Of a stretch of DNA of 23,207 bases, positions 6,333-17,970 are shown one piece after another. The DNA is from Tardiphaga sp. (GTDB lineage Bacteria > Pseudomonadota > Alphaproteobacteria > Rhizobiales > Xanthobacteraceae). Every line of letters begins with the position of its first letter. Positions within the stretch are counted from its first letter, which is position 1. The position numbers and the translations under genes were made by a program. The notes beneath the pieces were generated by a model. It was not told where the DNA came from. It searched no databases and was given only the letters and a program-made list of their open reading frames with translations. The stretch is taken from positions 1 through 23,207 of the forward strand of contig JAQGJY010000297.1 in assembly GCA_028290325.1 (NCBI GenBank), in the 5' to 3' direction.

Positions 6333-7043
6333 GTGCAATCATCTTCATATTCTTCATATTCGATAGCCAACAAACTTCTTGCTACTCTTCCGCGTGATCA
6401 GTTCAGCCTGATTGCATCGCATCTGACGATCGCTTCTTATAAGCAGAATGTGGTGTTGCTGGAAGCGAGCGAGGAAGTCGAGTACGTCTACTTTCCTCAC
6501 GATGGCATGCTGTCGCTTTTGGCCGTGATGCGCGACGGCAAGGCCATCGAGACCGCGACGGTCGGCCGCGAAGGTGTCGTCGGCGGAATGGCTGGCCTCG
6601 GGTTGCATCGCTCGCTGGTGCGGGTCGTCGTGCAGCTGCCGATGACGGCGAGCCGCATCGCCGCGTCGCATTTTCGCAAGGCGGTTTCGGCCAGCGAGGC
6701 GCTCCGCACCCTGTGCATCAATTACAACGAGGTTTTGCTGACGCAGGCGCGCATCACCGCCGCCTGCAACGCGCTGCATCCGGTCGAAGCGCGATTCTGC
6801 CGCTGGCTGTTGCAATCCGCCGATCGCGCGGCCGGAGACACGGTGGCGTTGACGCAGGAGCTGCTCGCCGAAATGCTCGGCGTTCGCCGCACCTCCGTCA
6901 CCGAGGTTGCCGGCAAGATGCAGCTTGAAGGCGTCATCACCTATTCGCGCGGCGTGATCCGGATCGTCGACCGCGCCGCGCTCGAACGGCTGTCGTGCGA
7001 ATGCTACCAGACGCTGGTCGAGCACGAGGCCACGCTGATCTGA
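6333..7043 (+). CDS. Crp/Fnr family transcriptional regulator
   Basis: The 236-residue product has an N-terminal cyclic-nucleotide-binding-like beta-roll (about 20-140; YFPHDGMLSLLAVMRDGKAIETATVGREGVVG) and a C-terminal Crp-type winged helix (about 155-225; LTQELLAEMLGVRRTSVTEVAGKMQLEGVI with the recognition helix RRTSVTEV). It lacks the N-terminal Cys cluster of oxygen-sensing FNR proteins and the Arg-Ser signature of the cAMP phosphate cassette, so the effector is unknown. This subgroup is abundant in Hyphomicrobiales. The first in-frame start is GTG 6333. Serine-rich residues 3-9 come from a tandem TCTTCATAT repeat at the 5' end. The palindrome array upstream makes autoregulation an attractive idea. 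Confidence 0.88.
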   Translation: MQSSSYSSYSIANKLLATLPRDQFSLIASHLTIASYKQNVVLLEASEEVEYVYFPHDGMLSLLAVMRDGKAIETATVGREGVVGGMAGLGLHRSLVRVVVQLPMTASRIAASHFRKAVSASEALRTLCINYNEVLLTQARITAACNALHPVEARFCRWLLQSADRAAGDTVALTQELLAEMLGVRRTSVTEVAGKMQLEGVITYSRGVIRIVDRAALERLSCECYQTLVEHEATLI

Positions 7044-7046
7044 GTG

Positions 7047-7946
7047 TCAGTTCGGCCTGACGGCGGCGTGGCGCAGATGGGCGACGAGATCGCGAACGGG
7101 CGCCGATAACCGTCCTTGATCGCGCACGCAAATCACCAGATCGCGCGACGCCCATGCGTCGCTCAGCCTGATCGCCTTGATCGGCATCGTCCGTGCGCAG
7201 CGCCGGATCGCCGCTTCGGGCACGATCGCCAGCCCGATTCCGGTCGCCACCATCTGACACACCGCATCGAAACTCTTCAGCCGCGCGCGAAACCTGAGCC
7301 GCTTGCCGAGATGCGCCGCCCGCGCGGCGAGATGCGCCTGCAAGGCGCTGCCGCCGTCGAGCCCGACGAAATCGCGGTCCGGCAGCTCGGCGAAGGCAAT
7401 GACGCGCCGCTTCGCCAGCGCATCCCCGGCCGGCACCGCCAGCATCAAACGATCGCGGCAGAACGGATAGCCGGTAACGGAGGGCGGCAAATCCCGACCG
7501 ATGGCGAGTCCAATATCGGCCGCGCCAGCCGCGATCGCCGCGACGATGTCGGCGCTCTCGCGCTCCTCGACATCGATATTGATCGTCGGATGCGCGCGCA
7601 GAAACCCGGCAAGCGGCTGCGGCAGATGCTCGGACAGGCCGGCGGTGTTGGTCAGCAGACGCACCGTCGCGCGCAGGCCGCGCGCATGCGCCGCCATATC
7701 GCCGCGCATCGCATCGATATCATTGAGCACGACCCGCGCATGGTCGCGCAGGCTTTCGCCGGCGGCCGTGAGCGTGACGCCGCGTCGACTGCGAACGAAC
7801 AACGGCGTGCCCATCACGCGTTCGAGCCGCGTCATCCGCGCGCTGGCCGAGGCGAGCGCGAGATTGGCGCGCCGGGCTCCATGGGTGATGCTGCCGGCAT
7901 CGGCGACCGCCACGAACAGCCGCAGGTCGATCAGATCGAAATGCAT
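7047..7946 (-). CDS. LysR family transcriptional regulator
   Basis: The 299-residue product starts MHFDLIDLRLFVAVADAGSITHGARRANLALASASARMTRLE-type, a standard LysR winged helix-turn-helix (about 5-64), and continues with FVRSRRGVTLTAAGESL and a periplasmic-binding-like effector domain to the end. ATG 7946 gives the family N-terminus and length; an upstream in-frame start at 8027 would add 27 unrelated residues and run into the intergenic space. It is divergent from the TauE/SafE permease with 90 bases between starts, the usual layout for a LysR regulator and its target. The ligand cannot be inferred, though a small organosulfur or carboxylate compound would fit the target class. Confidence 0.92.
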   Translation of the reverse strand: MHFDLIDLRLFVAVADAGSITHGARRANLALASASARMTRLERVMGTPLFVRSRRGVTLTAAGESLRDHARVVLNDIDAMRGDMAAHARGLRATVRLLTNTAGLSEHLPQPLAGFLRAHPTINIDVEERESADIVAAIAAGAADIGLAIGRDLPPSVTGYPFCRDRLMLAVPAGDALAKRRVIAFAELPDRDFVGLDGGSALQAHLAARAAHLGKRLRFRARLKSFDAVCQMVATGIGLAIVPEAAIRRCARTMPIKAIRLSDAWASRDLVICVRDQGRLSAPVRDLVAHLRHAAVRPN

Positions 7947-7964
7947 CGCATCCCCAAGTGTGGA

Positions 7965-7979
7965 TTCGCGCGCGGCGAA
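7965..7979. promoter_or_regulatory. Candidate LysR operator (T-N11-A dyad)
   Basis: TTCGC (7965-7969) and GCGAA (7975-7979) form a perfect inverted repeat with a 5-base spacer in the divergent interval between the LysR and permease genes. T7966 and A7978 satisfy the T-N11-A rule for LysR boxes. Position and symmetry are the only evidence. Confidence 0.45.
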
Positions 7980-8036
7980 GGCTGGCTTCGCGCGTGCCAG
8001 ATTGTGCCTGGTTTTCAGATCGGTCAATGTGCCGCC

Positions 8037-8795
8037 ATGTTTGATTCTTTTCTTATCGTGATCGCCGCCGTCTTCATGCTGGCCGGCTTCGTCAAGGGCG
8101 TCATCGGCCTCGGCCTTCCGACCGTCTCGATGGGCCTGCTGGCCGTCTCGATGACGCCGGTGCAGGCGCTGACCATCGTCATCGTACCGGCGATCGTCAC
8201 CAATATCTGGCAGACCTTCGTCGGCTCCTATCTGCGTGACATCATCCGGCGGCTGTGGCCGCTGATGCTGTGCACCGCGATCGGCATCTGGGCCGGCGCC
8301 GGGCTGATGACCGGGCCTTACGCGAAGGACGGCACCATCGTGCTCGGTGTGCTGCTCGCGATCTACGCCGTCATCGGCCTCACCAAATTGCGTTTCACGG
8401 TGGCGCCGCGCGACGAGAAGTGGATCGGCGGCCTCGTCGGGGGCGTGACCGGCATCGTGGCGGCCGCGACCGGCGTGCAGGTGATTCCGTCGATGCCGTT
8501 CATGCAGGCGATCGGCATGGAGAAAGACGAGCTGGTGCAGGCGCTCGGCGTGTTCTTCACCGTGGCGACGCTAGCGCAGGCATTCAATCTGACCAGCGCG
8601 GGCCTGCTCAATGCCTCGACCGCATTGCCAGGCGTCATTGCCATGATCGCGGCCTTCGCCGGAATGTTTCTCGGGCAATCGGTGCGAACCAAAATGCAGC
8701 CGGATACGTTCCGCCGCTGGTTTCTGATCGCGATGCTGTTGCTCGGCGTCTATCTGTCGATCAGCGCGCTGATCGCGGTGCTCGCGGCGCGCTAA
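8037..8795 (+). CDS. TauE/SafE family membrane permease
   Basis: The 252-residue product is a polytopic membrane protein with about seven or eight hydrophobic segments. It has the repeated TauE/SafE signature: GFVKGVIGLGLPTVSMGLLAV (about 17-37) and, in the second half, GGLVGGVTGIVAAATGVQVIPSMPFMQ. The family exports sulfite, sulfoacetate or other organic anions, but the substrate here is unknown. ATG 8037 begins directly with the first transmembrane segment. The divergent LysR gene is its likely regulator. Its stop overlaps the convergent LysE stop by four bases (8792-8795). Confidence 0.9.
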   Translation: MFDSFLIVIAAVFMLAGFVKGVIGLGLPTVSMGLLAVSMTPVQALTIVIVPAIVTNIWQTFVGSYLRDIIRRLWPLMLCTAIGIWAGAGLMTGPYAKDGTIVLGVLLAIYAVIGLTKLRFTVAPRDEKWIGGLVGGVTGIVAAATGVQVIPSMPFMQAIGMEKDELVQALGVFFTVATLAQAFNLTSAGLLNASTALPGVIAMIAAFAGMFLGQSVRTKMQPDTFRRWFLIAMLLLGVYLSISALIAVLAAR

Positions 8796-9427
8796 CGCGC
8801 CTCGGCCATCGCGACGCGGATGCCCATGCCGATGAAGACCACGCCGAGCGCGCGGTTGATCCACCGCATCGCGCGACCGGAGCGTCGCACGCGGCCCGCC
8901 GCTTTCGCAGCGAAAGCCGCGACGCCGAGGCCCCACAACGTTCCCGTCGTGATGAAGATCATTCCAAGCACGATGAAGGCGAGCGGCTTGCTCGGCGCAG
9001 CCGCATTGACGAATTGCGGCAGGAACGCGAGAAAGAACAACGCCACTTTTGGATTGAGCGCGTTGGTCAGAGCGCCCTGCCCGAACACCTGATGGAGCGA
9101 CATCACGGGCTTTGCGTCGGGCTCTGCCACCTCACCCGAGGGCCGCGACAGGATCATCTTGACGCCGACGTAAAGCAGATACCCGGCACCGATCAGTTTC
9201 ACGGCCAGAAACGCCGTGGATGAGGCCGCCAATACCGCCGACAACCCGATCGCCGCCGCGAAAACATGGACCAGACAACCCGCGCTGATGCCGAACGCCG
9301 CCGCGACGCCGCCGCGCCAGCCGAACTGCACGCCGCGGCCGACGATATAGGCTGTGTCCGGGCCTGGCGTGATGTTCAGCAGAACGCATGCGACAACGAA
9401 CAGCCAGAGATCGTGAATGCCGAACAT
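8792..9427 (-). CDS. LysE/RhtB family amino-acid exporter
   Basis: The 211-residue product has the LysE/RhtB signature near its N-terminus: LLNITPGPDTAYIVGRGVQFGWRGGVAAAFGISAG (about 17-51), six predicted hydrophobic segments, and the internal LTNALNPKVALFFLAFLPQFV (about 120-140). Members export homoserine, threonine, lysine or related compounds through the inner membrane. The substrate is not determined by sequence. ATG 9427 gives the usual start. It is divergent from the GNAT gene, with about 60 bases between the starts. Confidence 0.92.
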   Translation of the reverse strand: MFGIHDLWLFVVACVLLNITPGPDTAYIVGRGVQFGWRGGVAAAFGISAGCLVHVFAAAIGLSAVLAASSTAFLAVKLIGAGYLLYVGVKMILSRPSGEVAEPDAKPVMSLHQVFGQGALTNALNPKVALFFLAFLPQFVNAAAPSKPLAFIVLGMIFITTGTLWGLGVAAFAAKAAGRVRRSGRAMRWINRALGVVFIGMGIRVAMAEAR

Positions 9428-9487
9428 AGCTTACCCATCGCGTTGCCTTGCGGTACGTTACGACGAACCCGAGATGGGGCCAATGCC

Positions 9488-9931
9488 ATGATCCGACTCG
9501 CGACCCGCGCCGATGTGGCCGCCGTCACCAATCTGGTCAATGACGCCTATGCGATCTACATCGCGCGCAACGCCAAGGTGCCGGGCCCGATGCGCGACGA
9601 CTATCGCGCCTTGATACGCGATCGGCGCGTCAACGTTCTTGAAGACGACAGCGCCATCCTGGGCGTGCTGGTCATGATCCCTGAAGCTGACGCGATGCTG
9701 CTCGACAATATCGCGGTGGCGCCGGGCGCACAGAGGCGCGGCGTCGGCAAGACACTGATGCGATTTGCCGAAGATCAGGCGCGTGCCGCAAGCCTCAAGA
9801 CGATCCGGCTCTACACGCAGGATATCATGACCGAGAATATCGCGCTGTACCGGCGGCTGGGCTATGTCGAAACCCATCGCGGCGAGGCGATCGGCCTGAT
9901 GCGTGTGTACATGAAAAAAATTCTGACATGA
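9488..9931 (+). CDS. GNAT family N-acetyltransferase
   Basis: The 147-residue product starts MIRLATRADVAAVTNLVNDAY, the common GNAT beginning, and has the acetyl-CoA pyrophosphate-binding motif VAPGAQRRGVGKTLMRFAEDQA (about 77-98), preceded by strand AMLLDNIAV, and the late motif NIALYRRLGYVETH. The acceptor substrate is unknown. ATG 9488 has GGGG about eight bases upstream. The stop TGA overlaps the ATG of a 51-codon frame by the ATGA arrangement at 9928-9931. Confidence 0.88.
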   Translation: MIRLATRADVAAVTNLVNDAYAIYIARNAKVPGPMRDDYRALIRDRRVNVLEDDSAILGVLVMIPEADAMLLDNIAVAPGAQRRGVGKTLMRFAEDQARAASLKTIRLYTQDIMTENIALYRRLGYVETHRGEAIGLMRVYMKKILT

Positions 9932-10083
9932 CACCATGGCAACAGTTAATCGAAGGGCTGACGGACTGGCATGGCAAGATCTTCGCCGACATGCGCAACG
10001 CCATCCTTGCCGCCGATCAGCGAAGCGAGATGATGCGCCTCGCAATGACGGCAGCCCTCAATACAACGGCGTGCCCGGAATGA
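9928..10083 (+). CDS. Possible 51-residue ORF coupled to the GNAT gene
   Basis: A frame opens with ATG 9928, overlapping the GNAT stop as ATGA, and runs 51 codons to TGA at 10081-10083. The predicted peptide begins MTPWQQLIEGLTDWHGKIF and continues as a mostly helical, charged sequence (ADMRNAILAADQRSEMMRL). Third positions are mostly G or C. It overlaps the 3' end of the convergent hydrolase by 26 bases. I do not know a matching family. The alternative is that the stretch is untranslated or an eroded interspersed repeat, because its minus strand contains GTCATTGCGAGGCGC, similar to repeats of this bacterial group. Confidence 0.4.
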   Translation: MTPWQQLIEGLTDWHGKIFADMRNAILAADQRSEMMRLAMTAALNTTACPE

Positions 10084-11002
10084 ACGCATCGAACGCCGCC
10101 CAGAATTGCTGCCGGTAGCGATCCTGTTCCTGCAAGATTTCGTGGCGGCTGCCGGCGATGACAAGATGCGACCCGCCGCGCAGATGATAGGCGAATTCCT
10201 CGATCGCCGCCGTCGAAACGATGGTGTCATGGCTCGCGGCCATCATCAGGATCGGCTGCCGGATCGCCGCGGGATAGTCGGCCGCGCGAAACTCGACGAT
10301 GGCGCGAAAAGCCGTATCCGCCCAAGCCACCGTTGGTGAGGCGATGCCGAGCGTCGGGTCTTCCGCCAAGATCGCGGCATTGCGCGCGTAACGCACCGGA
10401 TCGCTGGTCAGCGTATTGTCCAGGAAAGGCCCGGTGCCGGTCAGCGTGTCGGTGCCGCCGGGCACATACTGGCCGCCGCGTCCGAGCCAGCGCAACGCAC
10501 GCACGATCATTCGCACCGGCAACGTCGTCGAACGGCCGGGCAGGTCGATCATCGGCGCGGACAGCACCATGCGATCGAACCAACGCTTGCCGGAGTGCGC
10601 GACGCGCAGCATCACCGCGCCGCCCATCGAATGCGCCAGAGCAAAATACGGCGGCGGGCAGTCGGGCAGCACGACGTGCTGCATCAAGGCTTCCACATCC
10701 AATTCGAAGTCGGCGAAATCGCGCGCATGGCCCTTGCGGGAATCGCGCAGCCGGCGCGCCGAATGGCCCTGCCCGCGCCAGTCGATCATCGCCACCGCGA
10801 AGCCGCGATCGCGCAGATCGCGGACCGTCTCGAAATATTTCTCGATGCATTCGCCGCGCCCGGTGAACAGGCAGACCGTTCCCTTGCGACGGGTCGGCGG
10901 CGCCCATCGCGCGAAACGCAGTTCGACGCCGTCGGAGGCCTTGATGGTGCCGCTGACGACATTGTCGGGCACCGGATTGGCGGGAATGGAAATCAGCGTC
11001 AT
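10058..11002 (-). CDS. Alpha/beta hydrolase, lysophospholipase / monoacylglycerol lipase-like
   Basis: The 314-residue product has the serine-hydrolase order of the PldB/MGL group. An oxyanion strand is CLFTGRGECIEKY (44-56), followed by IDWRGQGHS (73-81), the nucleophile elbow AHSMGG with Ser 125, then Asp 259 (MAASHDTIVS) and His 287 (GSRHEIL). There is no signal peptide, so a cytoplasmic or membrane-associated role with monoacylglycerol or lysophospholipid-like substrates is likely but unproven. ATG 11002 (MTLISIPANP) was chosen for family length; the frame is open to 11170, but that extension would run through the hsp20 promoter and leader. No strong ribosome-binding site is visible. Confidence 0.85.
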   Translation of the reverse strand: MTLISIPANPVPDNVVSGTIKASDGVELRFARWAPPTRRKGTVCLFTGRGECIEKYFETVRDLRDRGFAVAMIDWRGQGHSARRLRDSRKGHARDFADFELDVEALMQHVVLPDCPPPYFALAHSMGGAVMLRVAHSGKRWFDRMVLSAPMIDLPGRSTTLPVRMIVRALRWLGRGGQYVPGGTDTLTGTGPFLDNTLTSDPVRYARNAAILAEDPTLGIASPTVAWADTAFRAIVEFRAADYPAAIRQPILMMAASHDTIVSTAAIEEFAYHLRGGSHLVIAGSRHEILQEQDRYRQQFWAAFDAFIPGTPLY

Positions 11003-11072
11003 GGCGGGACCGGACAGAGGAAACACCAGCAAAATCAAGCCGTCCAAATTTTCAAGCCGGCTCTCGCGGACC

Positions 11073-11100
11073 CTTGAACAGCTTTGAGCCTCTCCCATAT
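11073..11100 (+). promoter_or_regulatory. Heat-shock (RpoH/sigma-32-type) promoter of hsp20
   Basis: CCCTTGAA (CTTGAA at 11073-11078) is followed after 15 bases by CCCATAT (11094-11100). This is a close match to the sigma-32 consensus CTTGAA / CCCCATnT and lies about 100 bases before the hsp20 start, leaving a leader of about 90 nt for the RNA thermometer. Confidence 0.75.
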
Positions 11101-11103
11101 CAC

Positions 11104-11197
11104 TGTCGTGCAGGCCGACACTAGCAGGCTGCACGAGACGAGGCCCGGCCCAATGGCGGGCGGGTTTCATTCAGTCGCTCAACGGAGGACTTATCCT
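11104..11197 (+). promoter_or_regulatory. ROSE-type RNA thermometer in the hsp20 leader
   Basis: The leader contains a 5' hairpin GTGCAG/CTGCAC (11108-11113 with 11129-11134), a middle GC-rich hairpin GCCCG/CGGGC (11143-11147 with 11157-11161) and a 3' hairpin that sequesters the Shine-Dalgarno. In the last, AGTC (11173-11176) pairs with GACT (11088 to 11091 in the form 11188-11191) and CTC (11178-11180) with GAG (11185-11187), leaving G11177 bulged. The arm contains TCGCT (11175-11179), the U(U/C)GCU signature of ROSE elements, and the GGAGGA at 11184-11189 is masked. In Bradyrhizobium, ROSE melts on heat shock and frees the ribosome-binding site. Confidence 0.82.
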
Positions 11198-11677
11198 ATG
11201 ACTCGCTATGATCTCACCCCGTTTTATCGCTCCACCGTCGGTTTCGACCGGCTGTTTTCGCTGCTCGACCAAGCGACCGGCGACACCGCGTCAGGTTATC
11301 CGCCCTACAATATCGAACGCACCGGCGAAAACGACTATCGCATCAGCGTCGCCGTCTCCGGCTTCTCGCAGGCCGAGCTGTCCATCGTCGCTAAGGAAAA
11401 CACGCTGACGATCAGAGGCGAGAAATCCGCCAACGAGAATGGCGCGAAGGCCGAGGTGCTCTATCGCGGCATCGCCGCCCGCGCCTTTGAGCGCGCCTTC
11501 CAGCTCGCCGATTTCGTGCATGTGAAGAACGCCTCGCTCGAAAACGGCTTGCTGCATGTCCATCTCGTGCGCGAGATTCCCGAGGCGAAGAAGCCGCGCA
11601 GCATTCCGATCGGAATCGCCAACGCGACATCGGCCACTCAGGTTGTCGACGCCTCCGCCGAGAAGGTCGCGGCGTAA
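11198..11677 (+). CDS. Small heat-shock protein, Hsp20 / alpha-crystallin family (IbpA-like)
   Basis: The 159-residue product is an ATP-independent holdase that keeps unfolded proteins soluble under heat stress. It begins MTRYDLTPFYRSTVGFDRLF, the class A (IbpA-like) N-terminus. The alpha-crystallin domain runs about 35-130 (YPPYNIERTGENDYRISVAVSGF at its start, FERAFQLADFVHVKNASLENGLLHVHL at its end). It is followed by the I-x-I-type anchor SIPIGI in the tail that joins oligomers. ATG 11198 is set by GGAGGA at 11184-11189. Control appears double: a sigma-32-like promoter and a ROSE thermometer. A terminator follows the stop. Confidence 0.95.
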   Translation: MTRYDLTPFYRSTVGFDRLFSLLDQATGDTASGYPPYNIERTGENDYRISVAVSGFSQAELSIVAKENTLTIRGEKSANENGAKAEVLYRGIAARAFERAFQLADFVHVKNASLENGLLHVHLVREIPEAKKPRSIPIGIANATSATQVVDASAEKVAA

Positions 11678-11703
11678 CGCCGAACCGCTTGACCCAAACG
11701 AAA

Positions 11704-11729
11704 CGCCCCGGAACACCGGGGCGATTTTT
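11704..11729. terminator. Terminator after hsp20, possibly bidirectional
   Basis: CGCCCCGG (11704-11711) pairs perfectly with CCGGGGCG (11716-11723) around loop AACA, followed by ATTTTT on the plus strand. On the minus strand the stem is followed by TTTCGTTT, so it can also end the convergent gene. Confidence 0.92.
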
Positions 11730-11733
11730 GCGA

Positions 11734-12531
11734 TCACTCGAATCCCTGAACCGGCGGCATCTCCTGTGACGTCGGAGCCGGCGGCCGGTTTTCCGGTTTG
11801 GCGTCCGTCCTGGCCTCGATCACGGCAGGTGGCGTGGCCGGAACGGCGGGTGGCTCCGCCGGCTTCTGAATAGACGCCTGCGCGTCGGCCGGCTTCGACG
11901 CCGGCGCGGCAACCGCTTTCGTCGCGACCGGCTGCGCCGGTGTCGCGACGGCACGGGCCGGCATCGGCTTCGGCAACGGCACGTTTGGCGACCGGCTTGC
12001 CAAGCGCGGCACCGCCAACGGTGGGCGCGGCGCACCATTCAATGTCGCAAGCGGCGGCACCGGACCGGCCGGTCCATAGGAAACGGTGATGTCCTGACTC
12101 ATCCGGTCGCCCATCCGATAGGCCGGCAAAAACCGCAAGATGCGCCCCGTGCGGGCGTCGATCACGAGACGGCCGTCGTCACCGTCAGGTGAGATCACGG
12201 AAATCGTATAGACGAAGCCACGTTGTTGCGGGATGCCGAGCGGCGAGTAGCCGCTGTCGCGCAGGATACCGTAGACCGCCGTCGGCGGCAGCACGGCCGG
12301 CGCGTAACCGGGCTGGTCATAACCGCGCTCGCCATAGCGCGGACCATACACGCGCGGCTGCAACAGCCGCGGTTCCTCCCGCGGCAACGCCGCATAAGGC
12401 GGCTCATCGGCGTAGGGCGCGCCGAAATCAGACGCCACGCCGTAACCGCCACGTGGATAGATGCCCTGTGCCGAAGCCGCGCCCGCACTGATCGCGATCC
12501 CCGCCGCGATCAACCCCACCCGAATCTTCAT
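11734..12531 (-). CDS. Secreted protein with Pro/Ala-rich C-terminal half, function unknown
   Basis: The product of about 265 residues has a signal peptide (MKIRVGLIAAGIAISAGAASAQG, cleavage near ASA-Q). A Tyr/Pro/Gly-rich segment follows (about 25-85). Then comes a compact region with VLPPTAVYGILRDSGYSPLGIPQQRG and SPDGDDGRLVIDARTGRILRFLPAY (about 82-143), which resembles a PepSY-like fold: a conserved DARTGRIL strand after a helical 'xILxxxGY' part. From about 170 the chain is low-complexity Pro/Ala/Lys-rich, probably disordered. I know no function. GGAG (12541-12544 on the minus strand) supports either GTG 12534 or ATG 12531. It converges on hsp20 and shares its terminator. Confidence 0.8.
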   Translation of the reverse strand: MKIRVGLIAAGIAISAGAASAQGIYPRGGYGVASDFGAPYADEPPYAALPREEPRLLQPRVYGPRYGERGYDQPGYAPAVLPPTAVYGILRDSGYSPLGIPQQRGFVYTISVISPDGDDGRLVIDARTGRILRFLPAYRMGDRMSQDITVSYGPAGPVPPLATLNGAPRPPLAVPRLASRSPNVPLPKPMPARAVATPAQPVATKAVAAPASKPADAQASIQKPAEPPAVPATPPAVIEARTDAKPENRPPAPTSQEMPPVQGFE

Positions 12532-12786
12532 CACTCACCACTCCTGTTGACGCCCCCGCGCCTGACGCTGCCTTTCGCGGTCATTCGACCTGCTGAAAGG
12601 CACCCTTGCCGACGATGGCCGGTGAAACTCAGGGTCGCGGCGGATTCCGGCGGACCTTGGGCCGGAACACGGCGCCTTTGCCCTCAATTCACGGCGCGCG
12701 TGTCGATGGTTTGCAACGCCGGCGAGCGCCGATCCCCTTAAGATCACGACTCGTCCGCGCTTGTGTGCTAGAAAAAAATTTGGCAA

Positions 12787-12802
12787 TGTCCTTCTTAGGA
12801 CA
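12787..12802. repeat. Inverted repeat in the gltB upstream region
   Basis: TGTCCT (12787-12792) and AGGACA (12797-12802) form a perfect dyad with loop TCTT. It is too short and lacks a T-tract, so it is more likely a protein-binding site than a terminator. Confidence 0.4.
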
Positions 12803-12852
12803 GCATCACTGTCGCAATTTTATGTCGCATATCGCAGCGATCCGGCACGAGG

Positions 12853-12892
12853 ATTGCAGCAACCGATTGTGGCAGAGGGACGAATTGCGGCA
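12853..12892 (+). repeat. Three imperfect ATTGYRGCA direct repeats upstream of gltB
   Basis: ATTGCAGCA (12853-12861), ATTGTGGCA (12866-12874) and ATTGCGGCA (12884-12892) lie about 185-225 bases before gltB. The spacings of 13 and 18 are irregular but the outer pair is about three helical turns apart. They may be regulator sites; no regulator is identified. Confidence 0.4.
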
Positions 12893-13075
12893 AAAGACAA
12901 GTGACGGCATGCTGGCGCGCCGGCCATCCTGCAAGGACGTGGGACGCCGGCTTTGACATCGCACATTGTAGCTCGCGCGCGAGCGGTGGCCCCGGTTTGT
13001 CAGGGTGTGCCGCGACCGCCAAGGCTGCGCCGGGTTTGACGACCAGTGGCCCCAAGTTCGGGCGAGAGGATTGAC

Positions 13076-17812
<4,737 letters not shown>

Positions 17813-17825
17813 ACAATACAGCGCT

Positions 17826-17943
17826 CGTCACCCTGAGCAGCGCGCTCGTTCTTGGCGCGCGTCTCGAAGGGCGACGGGACAAGGTTTTCGCGGCTCATCC
17901 TTCGAGACGGCGCTGAAGCAGCGCCTCATCGGGATGACGGTGG
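17826..17943. repeat. Interspersed palindromic repeat (REP/BIME-like) between gltB and gltD
   Basis: Two inverted units face each other. Left: GTCACCCTGAGCAGCGCG ... GTCTCGAAGGGCGACGGG (17827-17877). Right: CGGCTCATCCTTCGAGACGG ... CGCCTCATCGGGATGACGG (17891-17940). Each unit can fold on itself (GTCACCCTGAG-type arm against CTCGAAGGGCGAC; CATCCTTCGAGACG against the GGGATGACGG end) and the units pair with each other. This sequence type is a familiar intergenic repeat in Bradyrhizobium/Rhodopseudomonas genomes. It sits within the presumed gltBD transcript. Confidence 0.75.
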
Positions 17944-17970
17944 TGCAAGTATAAAGGGGCGTCGGATTTC

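Larger units (their letters stand above)
12535..13075. other. Long intergenic region upstream of gltB
   Basis: About 540 bases divide the secreted-protein gene from gltB. Visible items are an A-rich run near 12770-12778, an inverted repeat TGTCCT-TCTT-AGGACA (12787-12802), GTCGCA copies near 12812 and 12825, and three ATTGYRGCA direct repeats (12853, 12866, 12884). A good ribosome-binding site GAGAGGA sits at 13064-13070. I could not choose a promoter with confidence. Short frames here look like chance. Confidence 0.55.

Noticed and set aside
12781..12895. Possible sigma-54 promoter for gltB (TGGCA ... TTGC)
   Set aside because: The TGGCAG at 12870 and TTGC at 12886 are 9 bases apart instead of 5, and the TGGCAA at 12781 is followed by TTCTT without the required GC.
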